A DNA stretch of 64,000 bases, from the NCBI RefSeq assembly GCF_003254395.2, contig NC_037643.1, positions 5,445,458 through 5,509,457 on the forward strand, written 5' to 3'. This document shows, one piece after another, positions 48,881 through 62,800 of the stretch. The notes under the pieces were generated by a model. That model saw only the letters and a list, made by a program, of their open reading frames with translations, was not told the origin of the DNA and ran no database searches. Both the position numbers and the translations under genes were made by a program. Numbering within the stretch: the first letter of the stretch is position 1; each line of letters begins with the position of its first letter. Source of the DNA: Apis mellifera (taxonomy: Eukaryota; Arthropoda; Insecta; Hymenoptera; Apidae).

Positions 48881-51800
48881 TAATAAAATCACAGATTCGT
48901 TTGAAATAAAAATAAAAATGGCAGTTTAATGAATTTATAAAAAATGAAATTACAATTATAGAAAAGAAATATAAAGAATTATGAATATAAAGAAAGATAT
49001 TAAAAAGATAATTGAACGAACATACGTATTCCCTATTGAAACTATAAATTAAATTATTTTATGAAATTATGAAACGAATAATCAAATTGTTTTTAAAGAT
49101 TAATATAATAAATTAACACTAATGAATCTCGATTAGATAAAATTATTTAATTTCTTTGAAAAAAATTATACCATATTCCTAAAATTTTATTTTTAAACAA
49201 ATTACGACGTATTAAAATTCTCATTATCTTCGAATGTATCTTCCGCGAGATAATGAAAGAATGAAAGTGTATCGATACGTTCTCTGATCGACAACACGTT
49301 CGTTTCATAAATGTGAAATTGCAAAAAATTTTATCACGCCAATTGAGATTTCTCTGTGCAAACATCGTGTTATCGGATCGGCAATATTTTTTTCCTGGTT
49401 TGTCTTCTGGAAGACGCGTTCACTCGCAAATGTGTATTCAAGAGAAAAGTCGGAAAGGTAGTAAAACAGGACCGTGACATGGCAATCGTTTCCCCTTCTG
49501 CAGAGGCGACCAAGAAGATATGCTTATCGTTGATTTTTCGTTGAATTGCTTACAGAAGCAACGCAACACATCTCTCCCCGTGAAATGTATCTTTTGGAAA
49601 AGTGTCTTCTCGTTTCCAGTCGTGAATTTTATGCCTCGTTGATCAGTCTCTGTAACAAATTTGATGAAATTATTAGTAATAATTCAAATGAAAAATAAAA
49701 ATAGATACAAATTTGAAATAAATCGATAGAAAAATAGAAGAACGTATAATTTTTGGTATAAATATACCTTCAAAGAAGGATTTTATCAAAATGGTGGAAT
49801 AATAAAACAAGTAGAAGTATTCGTAATAGAAATATTTTTATCTGAATTTAAACATGAAAATGTACATATATTTGCGATAGATTGGAAGAAGAATAATATT
49901 GAAACAAGAAATTCTACGTGTCATAGAATAACACATAATAATAATAATATTGTTCTTATGAATATTATTAATATTTAAAATTCATCAAAGAGATTTAAAA
50001 TAAGTTTAAATAGAAACACAATTTCTCTTTATTTCTTGAAAAGTATAAATATATTTCTACTCAAATTACTCCAATTAATTTTCTTTTTTCGCGATAAAAG
50101 ATAAAATTTCCAGAGGAAAAAAAGATCAAATAATAAAAATTGAGAGAAGAGACTATTATCTCGTGTTAACGAAGAAAAATTTTAACACACGAGTGTACAA
50201 TGTTCTCAAATTCTCGATGAAATTACACTTGTATCGTTTATAAACCACTTTTCCCAAAGTTTAACTCGAACCCACCACGAGACACCGACAAAGGGTATTA
50301 TTCTCTAAATCCTTCGTGAAACTAGTTACGATATTCACGAAGCGTCGAAACACTTTTACAGAAGGATACGGATTACGTCTGAAACTTTAACCTGCCACCA
50401 ACTCAAACACGATGTACGTTATTATGTTAAGACAATTTTAATAAACTATTGGGTTCACCATGTCAAAACATTTTTCTTTCTTTTTTGTCATTCAGAGACA
50501 ATAGAAATTATCCCTGAAAGCCATTAAGCCACTCGCAATCAAAATTCCTGTTAACGTTGCCCATTCAGTCTCCTTTTTTTTCTCCTTTATCGAAGCAATT
50601 TAATCTTCGTGAAGGGATTATTCTATTACACGATGTAATAAAAGCTGCAGGAATGGAAGAGAAGAATAAGCAAAGATTATGTTAAAAACATGTTGTTACG
50701 AGTAAGTGAAATTTATTGGGAAATGTTAAAAGATTTTTATAATTTAATTCGTTACACATTTAAATATAAATTTGTTAACATTATATTGAGAACGAGAAAG
50801 ATTATTATCATTGGAAAAATATCAATTTATATAATGAATTAAATTAAATAGAACAACATTTATTGAAATAAATATATATTTATTTTCCAATGAAAAAAAA
50901 TGCATAATAATCATTTTGATTTAAAAATACATTTATCCAAATTTAATATATTATATTAAATATGTAAGAAATGTTTTACAAATATTAATTCCTCTAAATA
51001 TTTCCAGAATATCAATCAATAATATCGAAATAACATCAAAATATATATTTAAACATTCCTCTACGAGTAAGTAGTCGTTTTTCGCACGTCGAAGTACGTT
51101 CCTCCGCCTCCTTCCTTCATTTTTCCTCGAGGCTTGCAGTCGTTAATAAAAAAATAAGGGAAGGAAATAAATTACTCGAACGAGCGCGACATCATCGGCT
51201 TCGTTTAATCGATTACGTGCTCCGTTGGAAAATTATTATATCATCGGTTACGCTATTTGATTGTACAAAAAAAAAAAAAATAAATAAATAAAAGAGAAAG
51301 TGAAGAGAAAAACGTAGAAGAAACGATATATTACATACATTTTATTTGAAACAGAATAATTGAATAGCTTAGTAGAGTAATATATAAAATATTTATAATC
51401 TTATCCAACAAAAAGAACAACAAGACTTCTCAAAGATCGAAAAAAAAAAAGACTTATCACTTTTAAAAAAAATATATTCTTCCAATTATCTTTTTAATAT
51501 CAATCCAACTTATTACTATTCCTTTCGGATGATTCTTCCTTTCGATTATATAATTCCTAGCGCCCGAAATTTCCACTGTAAAAAGAAATTTCAGAATGTT
51601 ATCGTTCGAATAATTCACTTTTTCAACGGACGCGCGTCATCATCGAAAAAGGAATTAGGGGAAGAGATATCGAGCGATATCGAATTAAATTATAGGGGGG
51701 TCTTTATCGAAAGACACAAAGAGGAAGGGAAGGGAGAGAGGTACATTTTACAGAGGTAACGCGAAAGTTCCTACCCGAAGTTGAAGATAAAAGGTAGATA

Positions 51801-54800
51801 AAGCGAGTAGAGGCACGGAACGGTTTAAAATTGCGTGCGCCGTTCACCGGATCGAAATCGAACGAGCAATGTCTGGGGGGGTTCGATAACGATTGGACGA
51901 GTTCGAACGCCCGAGGCGAACCGTCTGGAAGGATTGAAATCGATCTTCTTGGAAAACTTGTTTTCCCTCTATTCCCGAATTTTTTTTTTTTTTTTTGAGA
52001 AGAAAATTCGCGCGGGAAGATTAATTTTAAAAGAAGATTCGAATTGACGGAAACGAGATTTTTATATTGGATATTATCGAAGATTTTTTCGTCAAGTTTC
52101 GAAGAATTTGTAAGGAATTTGAATAGAAAAATTGCTTTGCGATAATAATTCTCAAGTTTCAAAATCAAATTTCATTTTAGTTTTCATAACTTATTATCAA
52201 CTTTCTTTGACTCTTTATTATACGATAATTTTAAAAGTTCATCGAGTGGAGAACTTTGTTATATTTGTCATAACTCGTAACCAACCTTTCTTCTTTCAAC
52301 TTTTATCGAATGTTAAAAACAATTTTCTCAATTATCTCTTATCTTAAAATTTAATTATAGAAAATAAAAAGTTACAATATATAAAATAACACATAATATT
52401 CTCAATGATTATTTCGTTACGAATTATGATAATTTTAAAGCAATTCAACATCCTATCTATTTTAGAACAATTTTAAAATTTCACACGGATATACAATTTT
52501 ATTTCATCAATTTTCCACGATTGTTTCGTTCATCCTTGTAAAAGTTCATACTCGCTTGATTTCCGATTAAATATCGTAAATTCATCAAAGAATGAGCAAA
52601 CGAATTCACTCGTATTTCGCTCGTTTTTAATTTTAAAGGGAAACATTTTACACGAAGCATGAAACGAAGGGATACACGTTCGTCGGCTCGAAACGATTCC
52701 ATTTGTCTACCATTGCGCTACAGAAAAATCCTTGGTTGGAGTTGCTCTGTTCCTTCATCACGCGTTAACTGACAGCTTGATATCTCACGTGAACTGGATG
52801 CTTAGATGCACAGTCGCACGGGTTATTGATTTCGCATTTTCCTTTTTTCTTTCACCTCTCGCTTTTCAAAGATTGATAGATAAAAGGCCTCGAGAATATT
52901 TCTCTCGTTTCCTTTCCCATTTTATCGAAAAAAGAAAGTAAGAATTAATCTTAAAAATTAAATTACGAGAAGAAAACAGATATTTGAAAGAGATTTAATT
53001 TCTGTGAATTCGTTGTATATTGTTCAAAAACATTGAAAAATCTTTTTTACTAACAATTGCTAAAAACGAAAAAATCGAAGAAGAAGGAAAGAAGAGAAAA
53101 GAGGGGAAATGGCGAAAAAAATGGAAGAATGATCCCACGCACGATTCACGGAACGACATAGTTTTCCAGCTTTGGTTGGAGGGATTTGCATCAATTATTC
53201 CCCCTTAAACGTAAGTTAGCGAAGTCATTAAACCTGTACATTCCACGCCGCTAGATCTTCCTTATCGCGTCCTTCTATTCTGTGCACCGACTAAATGAGA
53301 TATTTCAACGTGGCCGAGCGCCGGCCAAGTGAATTTCATCTTGGATCTTCACCATTCCCCGCCCTTTACTTCGGCTATCAGACTTGTAATAACGTAAATA
53401 CTTTCAAACTCGAATATTTTAGAATTCGTTCGATGTAACTTCCTAACTTCTTTCTCGAGAATTTAAAAGGAAACTTGGCCAATTTGGTTTTCTTTTTGGT
53501 CGAGCATTTTAAGAAATTTTCCTATCTTTTCTGCAATATTTAAGTCGTGTTAATTGTATTTCAAGTACAAAGATTATTGGGTGTACGAGATTAAGATATA
53601 TTCGTTGTCGTTGAATAGTGATTAATAACTAGAATGTTAAATATAATTTTTTTTTAGAAGAAATAGATGCTAATACTTGTTTAAAAAATTCCTTCAAAAT
53701 TATTGTTTCTCGAATTTCCTTCCAATTATTTTTATTCAACTTGAAGCTCAAATATAGACGATCAATTATTTCAAACGTTACTCGATAAAAAGAAAAACGA
53801 GATAATATTAATAATAATATAAATGTTTTCGTTGATCGACGAAATGAACAACAATCTCTGGAGAAGGAATAAAATAAACATTGTAAATTTGCAATATTTC
53901 GCCGCGAAAAGTAATCTAAATACACGTACGTACAAATAATTGAAGAGACGAATATTGGAAAAATGGTAATCTGTCGTCTGTCCACTTGTGCCATCGTATT
54001 ATAAACTTTTTCTTCCATTTTAATTCCACTCCTCTCTTCCATTCTTGCCTTTAATCTTTCGACTCACGTTCTCCTCGAAATTCCGATCGGAAGATTGAAT
54101 CAGCCAACATGCTCCGTTTTTCCAACCCCCGCTTCTTAATTCCCCTTCTTTTCTCTGTCAACGAACAGAGGAGGACGATATTATTTCACCTTTATTATTT
54201 CATCCACGAAAATGAAATTTACATTTTCCTGAAATTAGCGCGAAGAACCTCTTTCGATTATAAATTCATTTCCTCGCTTTCTTTTTCCTACTCTCCCCTC
54301 CCCTTTGCGAGGGGGCGGGTGGAAAAATGGTTCGAAAAATTCTCTCGTGAATCGCGTTTTTCATGCGCAAATATCCAGGTTGACATTTTGATTACACGGG
54401 AAACACGTTGCATATTCGAGAGATTAATCGGGGCGCAATGTCCAAACGTTTCCAGATATTTAAATTAACTATCGTTTAATCCCTTCGACTTGACGTTTCC
54501 TTTTTTTTCTCTCTCTCTCTCTCTTTTTAAAAATCCTTCTTTCAGAAATTCAAATTATTATAAAAGGATGGAGATGCATCATCGATCAAAATCCGTATGG
54601 TAATCTTTAAAGAATTGAGATGAATGCGTTTCTGGAACAAATAATAAGGGTAAATATCTCAATCTTTTTGTGCATTTTTTTTATTACGTGTATATTTATA
54701 CGCTTAACGATAAGTTAATGTTATATTTGTCGACGGGTTAAGAAATCAATCGTCTGCAAATTTTATTATTTATATTTCTCATTATCTAAGGTTAATAGGT

Positions 54801-57800
54801 TAAAAGTAAAAATAAGGGAGGATGATAAACGTATCAATAAGCAGTAAATTCTTTTTTTAGTATATTTGCATAAAGCAAAGAAAATAACATTTTGTTTAAA
54901 AAAGTAGTTGCTTGTAATACAAGATATATTTAAGATTGTTCGTCTTAAATGGAATAAAAATAATAAATAATATTCCATTTTTCTTTTTTACAGCAATCCA
55001 TTTATATTAGTAATTTATAAATCAACCATCTTCCATAATTTCCACTTTAAATAATCCCCCTCTTATTTTCAATTATCTCGTTATTTGTTTCAACAGAGAG
55101 TTATGTGTCTCTGCTAATTTCAGATCATATATCCCCTCCCTCTTGCTAGATTATTCTACCCTTTCTTAAACCGCCACTTCAAACCTAAATTAATATCTTC
55201 CAGTCCTTTAAACAATTTAATCTTCTCTCAAATATTAATAATTACAATTCAAATGAACGTACGATCCATATCACATCGAATCGTGTAAACACAAATCGTA
55301 TTAAAATCCAGATATTAATCAAATATTAATTTCATTAATTAATCAATACGAATATTGATAATTATAATTAATAATAATCCTAAAATTCACGAAATTTCCG
55401 GAATTAGGAAAATGCATCGGTCGGTGTATCGGTTTAGATATTCCAGTGGAAATCGTCTTGAGGTCACGAAACGTGACCACGAGCTTGTTTCTAGGGAAAA
55501 CCTCTCCCCCTTCCCTCTCTCTCTCTCTCCCATTATCGCGAATTTCTAACAGACAACCGTGTGGGAGAGATGTTTATTCGTGTTGGTAAAAGGCCGATCG
55601 ATCGGCGCGCGACAACAAGGACCCGGTTTGAGAACCGCTGGCACAGGATTCACCTGCGATCGACGACCCCGTGTCCTGACCCTATCAATGATCCCACGTA
55701 GCCCGCAATATTACCGTGAAATCGTGGCTTTTCCACGACCACGTATCCAACCCCCGTGCCCCTGGGAAACCCGCGACAATTATCTCGAAAATTACGAAAA
55801 CATCCGCCCCCTTACGAACAGAGAACCGATTTCTTCAATTATTCTTCTTGAATCATTATAATTTTCTTGAATTCTCGTCGAGAATTTTATCATTCGTTAT
55901 CTTATCGTGGATGATATGAACAATTTGGCTGGAGATTGTTGAGATTTTCTTTTTTAAATATTTTTGATAAAGATGAAGATTAATAATTTCTTTCAATTCT
56001 AAAACAAGAGAAATTTGAGTTAATCGTTATTGGAAAAAGGAACGTTTCTCTCTCTTTTTCTTTATTTTATTTCGATATTTTATCACCTGAATAAAATCGA
56101 GCAGACAACAGTTTCCGTCTCTCGATAATTGTCGCACCTCCAACTTTATATCGCGAAAGTTAGGTTAGGTTATATATGTATATACCAGCCACACATAGAA
56201 ATCAAACTAATCAACTCCATCGATCATGCGGTTTCAAAGTTACACATACACACACACACCAATCGTACATTTTATTGAAATTGATCGATTTTATGCCTTG
56301 CCTGAAATGAAATTCGAAAATGTATTATGCGAAAAATTCATAGCTAATTTGCAAACTCGTTTTTTATTTCCTCCTCTCTTTTAGAGTTTTCTTTAAACGA
56401 TTCCCCTGTTGTTGTTAACGTTTTTCAAAGGCGACAACTACAACTACGTAGCGACATGTTCATTAATATTCCGGTTGTAGGATAAGCCAGACAGAGTCAA
56501 CTCTCGACGGTTGCTCTGAGAAGAATGAGCGCACTCGACAAAAGTGTACAAGCGAATTATGAGACAGAGAATCGAGGGGGAGGAAGGAAAAAGAAGGGAG
56601 GGGGATGAAAGAGACACTCCTCCTCGTTTGGCCGACTGCACGGAAGGATTCTTTTGTGTGTTTCGCGTTATGTGTGCACTCTGTAATTTCAGCGAGAGGT
56701 GCTAATAGGTTGTGACAGATAATTAAGCGACAATGAGCTCAGAACTTCTGATTGTTCTCGAGTGTCTGCCGCGGAATCTTGACGCGGCGTTAACTCGGTG
56801 ATGGAGTGAAGTATAACACGGAATAATATCAGGGGAAGGATATCAGATTCGATTGTTTGGCAACGGGTGAAAGGATAATGACGATTAAACGGATAACGGG
56901 GGTGGAATTTGCGCTGATTTCTTTGATCGGTCGTACGATAAATATTTCGGTTTTTTAAGAGAGAGATTTCGCCTTCCCTTTTTAATGCTCTTGATTTTTC
57001 ACTTTGATACTCAACTGATTTTCGAATGATCTTGATCCTGGAAGTCTTTTAAATATTCTATTAAATAGTTTAATTATTATCATAAAAATGTTAGCCTATT
57101 ATTCTCCTTTTTGGCTGGATGATATTTTTGAATTATTCTAGATAGTTTCATTTCTCTGTTATTGTATTGAGCTTTTATTAAGATTAATTTATTTATTCTC
57201 TTTTATAACTTATTCAAATGGTTTTTCTTTTAGTCAGGAATTTTAAAAGTTTTGATATAAAATTGTTATTAACTTATCGATGCAATTCATCTGGAAATGT
57301 TATTCATTATGCAATAACTTAATACGTGTACATTACTATGATGTATGAAATGCATATATTTATGAAAACGTTTGATTTATGGAAAATTTAGATACGTGTA
57401 TTAAAAATTTAATATTCGCTTTCATTAAGTATTTTTGAAATATTATATTTTATTAAATTCTCATTTCGCATGTTTGATCGTATAAGGCAGAAAATAAAAA
57501 TTCATAGAATATTTTATTGAACAATGAATACACGAGTAGATCATGAAATCAAATATGAATTTGTTTGATTCTTTTTCATCAGTGGTAAAATAGAATTTTT
57601 TGTTAGAAAAATTTACATATGAAAGTTTGCTTTTGATTAAAAGTTTTATTAATAATAATTTCTTCTATTGAATTATTTAATGCCTCAAAAAAATTGAAAG
57701 AATACAAATGATATTGTTTAAATTTGAAAAAGAAACGTGTTGTTACTCTGATACTAATTTTTAGTTGATAATATTAAAGATGTCAATCATGGATTATGAC

Positions 57801-58120
57801 TTCAACATTAAAGAAAAATATAAAAGAAACAAATATATAATTCTTAATTCTTTTTAAATTTCATGTTCATCTTATATTCTAAAAAATATTATCATTAATT
57901 TGGCTCGATTCTTTAATTTAATTATCTTCCATTACTTTCCAATTACTTTTCAATTATTATTCACTGATCTAAATCATTAATCTAATTTATCTCTGCTTAT
58001 TCAAAGATAAAACATAAAGTCTTCATAGCAATCATAATTAAAAAAAAATCCTTTCTAATCATCCAATGACTCAAAAAATTAAAGAAGAAGAAGAAATCCA
58101 TCTCGTCCACAAAAATACTC
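48881..58120. other. Gene-poor DNA with scattered G+C-richer patches
   Basis: No supported gene. Complex patches occur at about 51060-51260, 51600-51960, 53220-53400, 55430-55780 and 56440-56900; CT/CA microsatellites at about 54508-54525 and 56246-56260; T and A runs throughout. The open frames across the patches (for example 51704-52168 minus, 54109-54468 plus, 55559-55861 plus) are open in several frames at once or low-complexity, and lack splice or family evidence. They may be enhancers or untranslated exons of a gene reaching beyond the window. Confidence 0.5.
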
Positions 58121-58122
58121 CC

Positions 58123-58149
58123 CTCTCTCTCTCTCTCTCTCTCTCTCTC
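58123..58149. repeat. (CT)n microsatellite, ~13 units
   Basis: An uninterrupted CT run on the plus strand, next to the G+C-rich island that holds the 11-bp hairpin at 58290-58315. Confidence 0.9.
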
Positions 58150-58189
58150 ATCTTTCATGATCGTAAAAAAGACGATTCGCTGAAAAGCA

Positions 58190-58400
58190 AAATAAAATCT
58201 GGCGGTTTGGAGTAGGCGCTCTTCAGCAGAGGAGCTCCCTTTGTCGTCTCCCTTTCCGTATATCGGCCATGGTTGTATTTCCTCCATGGAACTACTGAGA
58301 TTGCTCTCAGTAGTTGGCGCCACGCTCGAGTATTTCGAATCCATGGGGGGTCTCCATTGCTCGTCATTTAACATTTTGACTCGCGCCACTTTGTGTTAGG
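58190..58400 (-). other. G+C-rich island with an open minus-strand frame and a perfect hairpin
   Basis: Sharp-edged G+C-rich block in AT-rich DNA. The minus strand carries an open frame from ATG at 58374 (MLNDEQWRPPMDSKYSS...) with balanced composition, but it runs on into low-complexity Phe-rich sequence without a usable donor. The plus strand is open too. AACTACTGAGA (58290-58300) and TCTCAGTAGTT (58305-58315) form an 11-bp perfect stem with a TTGC loop. It could be a small-protein exon, a promoter or a structured RNA element. I do not recognise it. Confidence 0.3.
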
Positions 58401-59596
58401 ACATAAAGGGTAAACGAAAAGTAACGAGTGGACGAGCACGAGCCAATTTTACGGCACGAATCGTGTCCATTTTTGTTTTTTTATATCGAAGAGGATTTTT
58501 CAAATTTGGATATAATAGTAGAAGGATTCAACGAGTTCCACGAGATGTTTTGTTTGAATAATTGATGGAGAATTTTCGTGGAGAGTCGTACACTTTGTCA
58601 AGGGATGTAAATTGAAAGGATTTGAGGATTCACTTTGAGAATTTATCAATTGGTATACTTTTTGCTTCCTTTTGTTTCAGAGTTGTTTTGTTTGGAATTG
58701 ATTAACTGTGGGGTGAGCTTGGTGTTTTAAATAAGTAGTAGGTAGTTTTGATAGCGTGTGATCGTTAAATTGTTCCCTCTTCGTGAATAAAAGTTATTCT
58801 TTACAGTAACATTTAAATTATTAAAGTCGAATTGAATAATTTTATGAAGGATCGTATATCAAAAATTTATCATTTTCGAAAGATAATCGATTGATTTTCT
58901 TCCACCCTTTCATCATCCAATAAATTTATTAATCGTTTTATTTGGAGAGATAATAATTAATTCAAAACTGGATCATTGTAAAATGTTTAATAAACAAGAA
59001 AATAAATTCATTGCAATTTACAATCAGGAATTTTTGTAATTTTATTTTTTCGTATAAATTTATATTGTTTTACAGTATATGCCGTCTTGAATTTATTAGT
59101 CCTGTTAGAAACTGGAATGTTAAATATTCATGATAGTACACAGCTTCCCTGAAATGCCAAGCTTCACGAATTTCATTGCCATGCTGAATATGTTAATAAT
59201 TAAATCTTAAATTGTTTTCGTTTAATAACAACCGATAAAAAATTTATCCGAAATTATTTTTGAAGACTGGCAATTTCATTTAACTTTTATAAATATGATT
59301 CTCGTGAAACTATTCGAATACGAAAAAATAATAATAATAATGAAAAATAGATATTACAAAAAAAAATCAAGCACACCGAATTTAAATAATTAATCTTCAC
59401 GTATTCGAGCTTAAATTTTCACAATGAATTCCTTTCGTACGAACGAAGTTTCCACGCTGTACGTATTTTAAAACATGGATGCAATCATGAAATATGCAAT
59501 CTTATGCTTCCATTCTTTCGACCACACTTGAAACCGATACACGTTTACGCGAGAATTCGTAAATGGTGGTCGAAGAGGAACTGGAAGTGGAAACGT

Positions 59597-59809
59597 TCAC
59601 CAAAAATATACGAGGCAATCGCGTTCCAAATTTTCGACGATTTCGTCTAAATCGGTCGGAGCCATCTCTTCCGAACGGTTGGTATCACCATGAAAAATGA
59701 GGAAATTCGTTTCGTCCGTGAAAGAGGTAACGAGATCTTGACAGGCATTCTGCATGATTGAATCTTCGACGAGCGTGCTCGAGGTGGAAGGAAAAGGAGG
59801 ACTCGTCAT
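59597..59809 (-). CDS. Candidate small gene or first exon, 70 codons, TATA-driven, unknown function
   Basis: ATG at 59809 opens 70 codons ending LVYFW and a stop at 59597-59599. Composition is protein-like and acidic (for example LVEDSIMQNACQDL, APTDLDEIVENLERDCL), unlike the low-complexity frames around it. Alternatively it is a first exon: a GTATAT donor after codon Leu66 would remove the last four residues. TATAAAAG starts 42 nt upstream of the ATG and a perfect TTGCGCAA palindrome lies between. I recognise no family. The acidic, amphipathic pattern could suit a transactivation segment or a small regulatory peptide, which is speculation. No signal peptide is present. Confidence 0.45.
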   Translation of the reverse strand: MTSPPFPSTSSTLVEDSIMQNACQDLVTSFTDETNFLIFHGDTNRSEEMAPTDLDEIVENLERDCLVYFW

Positions 59810-59828
59810 ATCCGCGAGCGATGTTTAA

Positions 59829-59842
59829 GGGTTGCGCAACCC
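59829..59842. promoter_or_regulatory. GGGTTGCGCAACCC palindrome (C/EBP-type site)
   Basis: A perfect 14-bp palindrome whose core TTGCGCAA is the classical C/EBP half-site pair. It sits between the TATA box (59844-59851) and the start codon (59809) of the minus-strand small gene, overlapping the expected transcription start region. Confidence 0.5.
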
Positions 59843-59843
59843 C

Positions 59844-59851
59844 CTTTTATA
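59844..59851 (-). promoter_or_regulatory. TATA box upstream of the 70-codon minus-strand ORF
   Basis: TATAAAAG read on the minus strand from 59851 to 59844. A start ~30 nt downstream would give a 5' UTR of only about 12 nt, the same geometry as the serine protease promoter in this window. Confidence 0.55.
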
Positions 59852-62800
59852 CGTCAACGATTTTCTCGTTCTTTGGCGCGTTATTGGAGATTTTAATTCG
59901 TTTAATTAAAAATCGATGTATTATTTTTTTTCCAAAGACATGTTCTAATAACATTAATAATAATCAATAATACATTATTACTTAATATATTCGTTATTTC
60001 ATGTGTTTCATTAAAATCTCTCTAATTAGAACTCTCGTTGATTATCGTAGTTTATATATTTTCACGTACAAATTTGAACGTACAAAAATCTACAGAATAT
60101 GACATAAATCCAAATTTGAAGAGCAAGGTAAATATTCATTTAATCTCCATCTTTCTATTTTTAAAAATTTAATTTTACATAGATTGATATTCCGTTGGTT
60201 ATTCGTATATATTATAAAATTAGCTCGAACTTTGACGAGCACAGCGGAACGATTAAATAAATCGTTATATTTTTCCAAGAATATTATACAGGACACGAAA
60301 ACGTTTTCACATTTAATCGAGCAAAATTTTCCCCGTACAAATTTTTAATTCGTAAAATCTTATCAATCCTTCAAAATAAAATTTACTTCAAACGAATCGA
60401 AACGAGCTTTCATTCCGGTTTAAATTCGCGTTTCTGAATCCTCTGTGATCATTCATTGGCCCCAAGTTCACGATGGCTTTTCGTTTTAGTCCGAATGCAT
60501 TCCACTCTTTTCGCATTCTCGTAGATCGAACGAGCGACAGTGTACACACACGTGGATCCAGTTTTCACGTAGATTTATAAACCGATAGAGTACTGGATCA
60601 ATTCGATATATCGTCTGCACGATAAAAGATTCTCTTACGAAAGTGATCGCGTTGAAATATAAAACGAATTAATCACGAATTAATCACAACGAATTAATCT
60701 TGCGTTTGTTTTCGTTCGTCGTCGAAACATACTGATTCATTGAGTAATCGATACGATTTTTATCAATGCTTTATCGAATCTCGGATAATTTTACTTATCG
60801 ATCGATTACTAATCCACTTGAAATCGAAAGAAAGTTGATTAAAATAATGGAGAAGAAAAATCATTAATAGAGTGAATAAATTTTTTTTATTATAAGTAAG
60901 TTCTCTTTGAAATGGTTTTTATTATACTCTTTTTTTTTAAGTTTTAAAATAGATATTGAAAATCTTTTCAATGTAATTTTCTCATAAAAATAATTCCAAT
61001 CGAAGGAGATCACATTGAAAATCTGAAAGAAATCAATCAATAGTAGAATATTATTATATTAAAATTAGAAATAGTTGAATGAAAATTTAATATAATTTTA
61101 ACACAAAAATAATTTCCATTAATAGTGATAGACATCTTTGAATAATTTATAATGGAATGACATTAAAAAAATTAAAAAACATTTTGATAATAACATGTTG
61201 TATAATTGATATAAATGAAAATGATAAAACTTATTCTTGAAAGTGTTAAAAATAATTTTGAAATCTTAATTAAAAGAATTAAAATTATCATATAATCTCA
61301 AAGGATTTTCGAAATTATCTATAAAATAAACAAAGTTAATCCATTAACGAGATTAATTGAGATGATCACGTTATCATTAAATACTCTGTTACAATTAAAT
61401 TAAAGAAACATGAGATTTAAGAAGATGATCTGATTTAAGAACTCATGAAATTGAAAAATGAATAGAGAGAAAAAAAAAAAGACAGAATGAAAGAATGGAA
61501 AGAAAATTGAAAGAGTAATGAAACGATTCTTCGGAAACGTGATCAAAGGTAATTAAAAAGGGATAATCAGCGAGAAGGTTGTTAGAGAAGATATGCCGTT
61601 TTATCGACCTGTTCGACGTTGGATTGCTCTTTTGATGTTCTCTGGTCTATTAACCGAGGAGTGTATAGCTCTCGAGTTAAGATTTCCTTTAACCGAAGTC
61701 GTTCGTACTCACAGATCCCAGTTTTCTTTTCTCTGCCATTGTGTCATCGATTCTAGAATCATCGATAAACGATGACACTTGACATGATTTCTCATTCATG
61801 AGTGCACCGTTTAATGCGTTTAAACACAATGGATCGAATCTCGTCGAGAAAAATATTCTTAATAAATTCGAGATCATATTTTTGCAAACACGCATAAATA
61901 TATGATTTGATTTTTAGTTTGAAAAAATTATCAGAGACTGGATAGTATGTATTGTATTATATTGTAATAATTGGATTGTTAATAATTTAATTGAATTAAA
62001 CTTTCATTAACAATAATATCATTATTTATCCAAGCTATTCCATATTCTCCACAATTATGATACAACGTCGAACAATAAAATGGGAAATGAACGGTTTTAA
62101 TTGTCAAAAGGGGTGAGTTATCGTAAATTAATTTCGACCCATTTAAATATTTTCATCTTGCTGAATCTTAATAATAATAATTAAAATGGAAAATTATTTT
62201 TTTTCCAACTCATTAGAAACTTTCAATTAATATTATATTTAAATCCATATCCATAAATCTCTTAATCCATGAATAATAAGATTAAAGATAGATTAGATTA
62301 GATTAGATAAACAATTAGGTTTATTAATTTTTCATTTTAAACGATAAAGATTATTTAAATTAACGAAACTTGAATGACCTGAAAAATGAAAAGATCTGAG
62401 TGTTAAGCAATTAACGATTCGAGTGTTAAGCAATTAAAATGAAATAAATTTTTTTTTTGTAACGAACAATTTCATTCACCTGTATGCATTGTTATTACAT
62501 TCACCTATATGCATTCGATTCATTACACCTCGTTTCCATGAGTTCCGTTAAATTAATACATTCAAGTACAATTACGATTTAATAAATGGATTTATATAAT
62601 GGCAAGCACGGGTGTATGATTTATTGTTTGAATGATAAACGTGTGATAATTTATTATATTTTCGAATGAAGCGTGGAATAAGTTTCTTTCCCTGCAAATT
62701 GGAAATCAATAATCTTCAACGTGTTATACTCCAGATAGAACTCTATATAAAATAATTTTCACCATGGAGGAAACAATGATCTTTATCTAAATTTTTAAAT

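Noticed and set aside
51704..52168. 154-codon minus-strand frame
   Set aside because: Partly open on both strands, includes a poly-Lys run from a T tract, and shows no domain.
54109..54468. 119-codon plus-strand frame with a hydrophobic N-terminus
   Set aside because: No splice, promoter or family evidence; composition matches surrounding sequence.
55610..55700. Possible tRNA because of GGTTTGAGAACC and a compact G+C-rich context
   Set aside because: No B-box consensus, acceptor stem or anticodon arm could be folded.
56158..56173. TTAGGTTAGGTT, resembling the insect telomere repeat
   Set aside because: Only about two units; such short runs are common inside insect chromosomes.
61593..61775. 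60-codon plus-strand frame with a signal-peptide-like start
   Set aside because: No promoter element, donor site or mature domain; kept only as a remark in the region entry.
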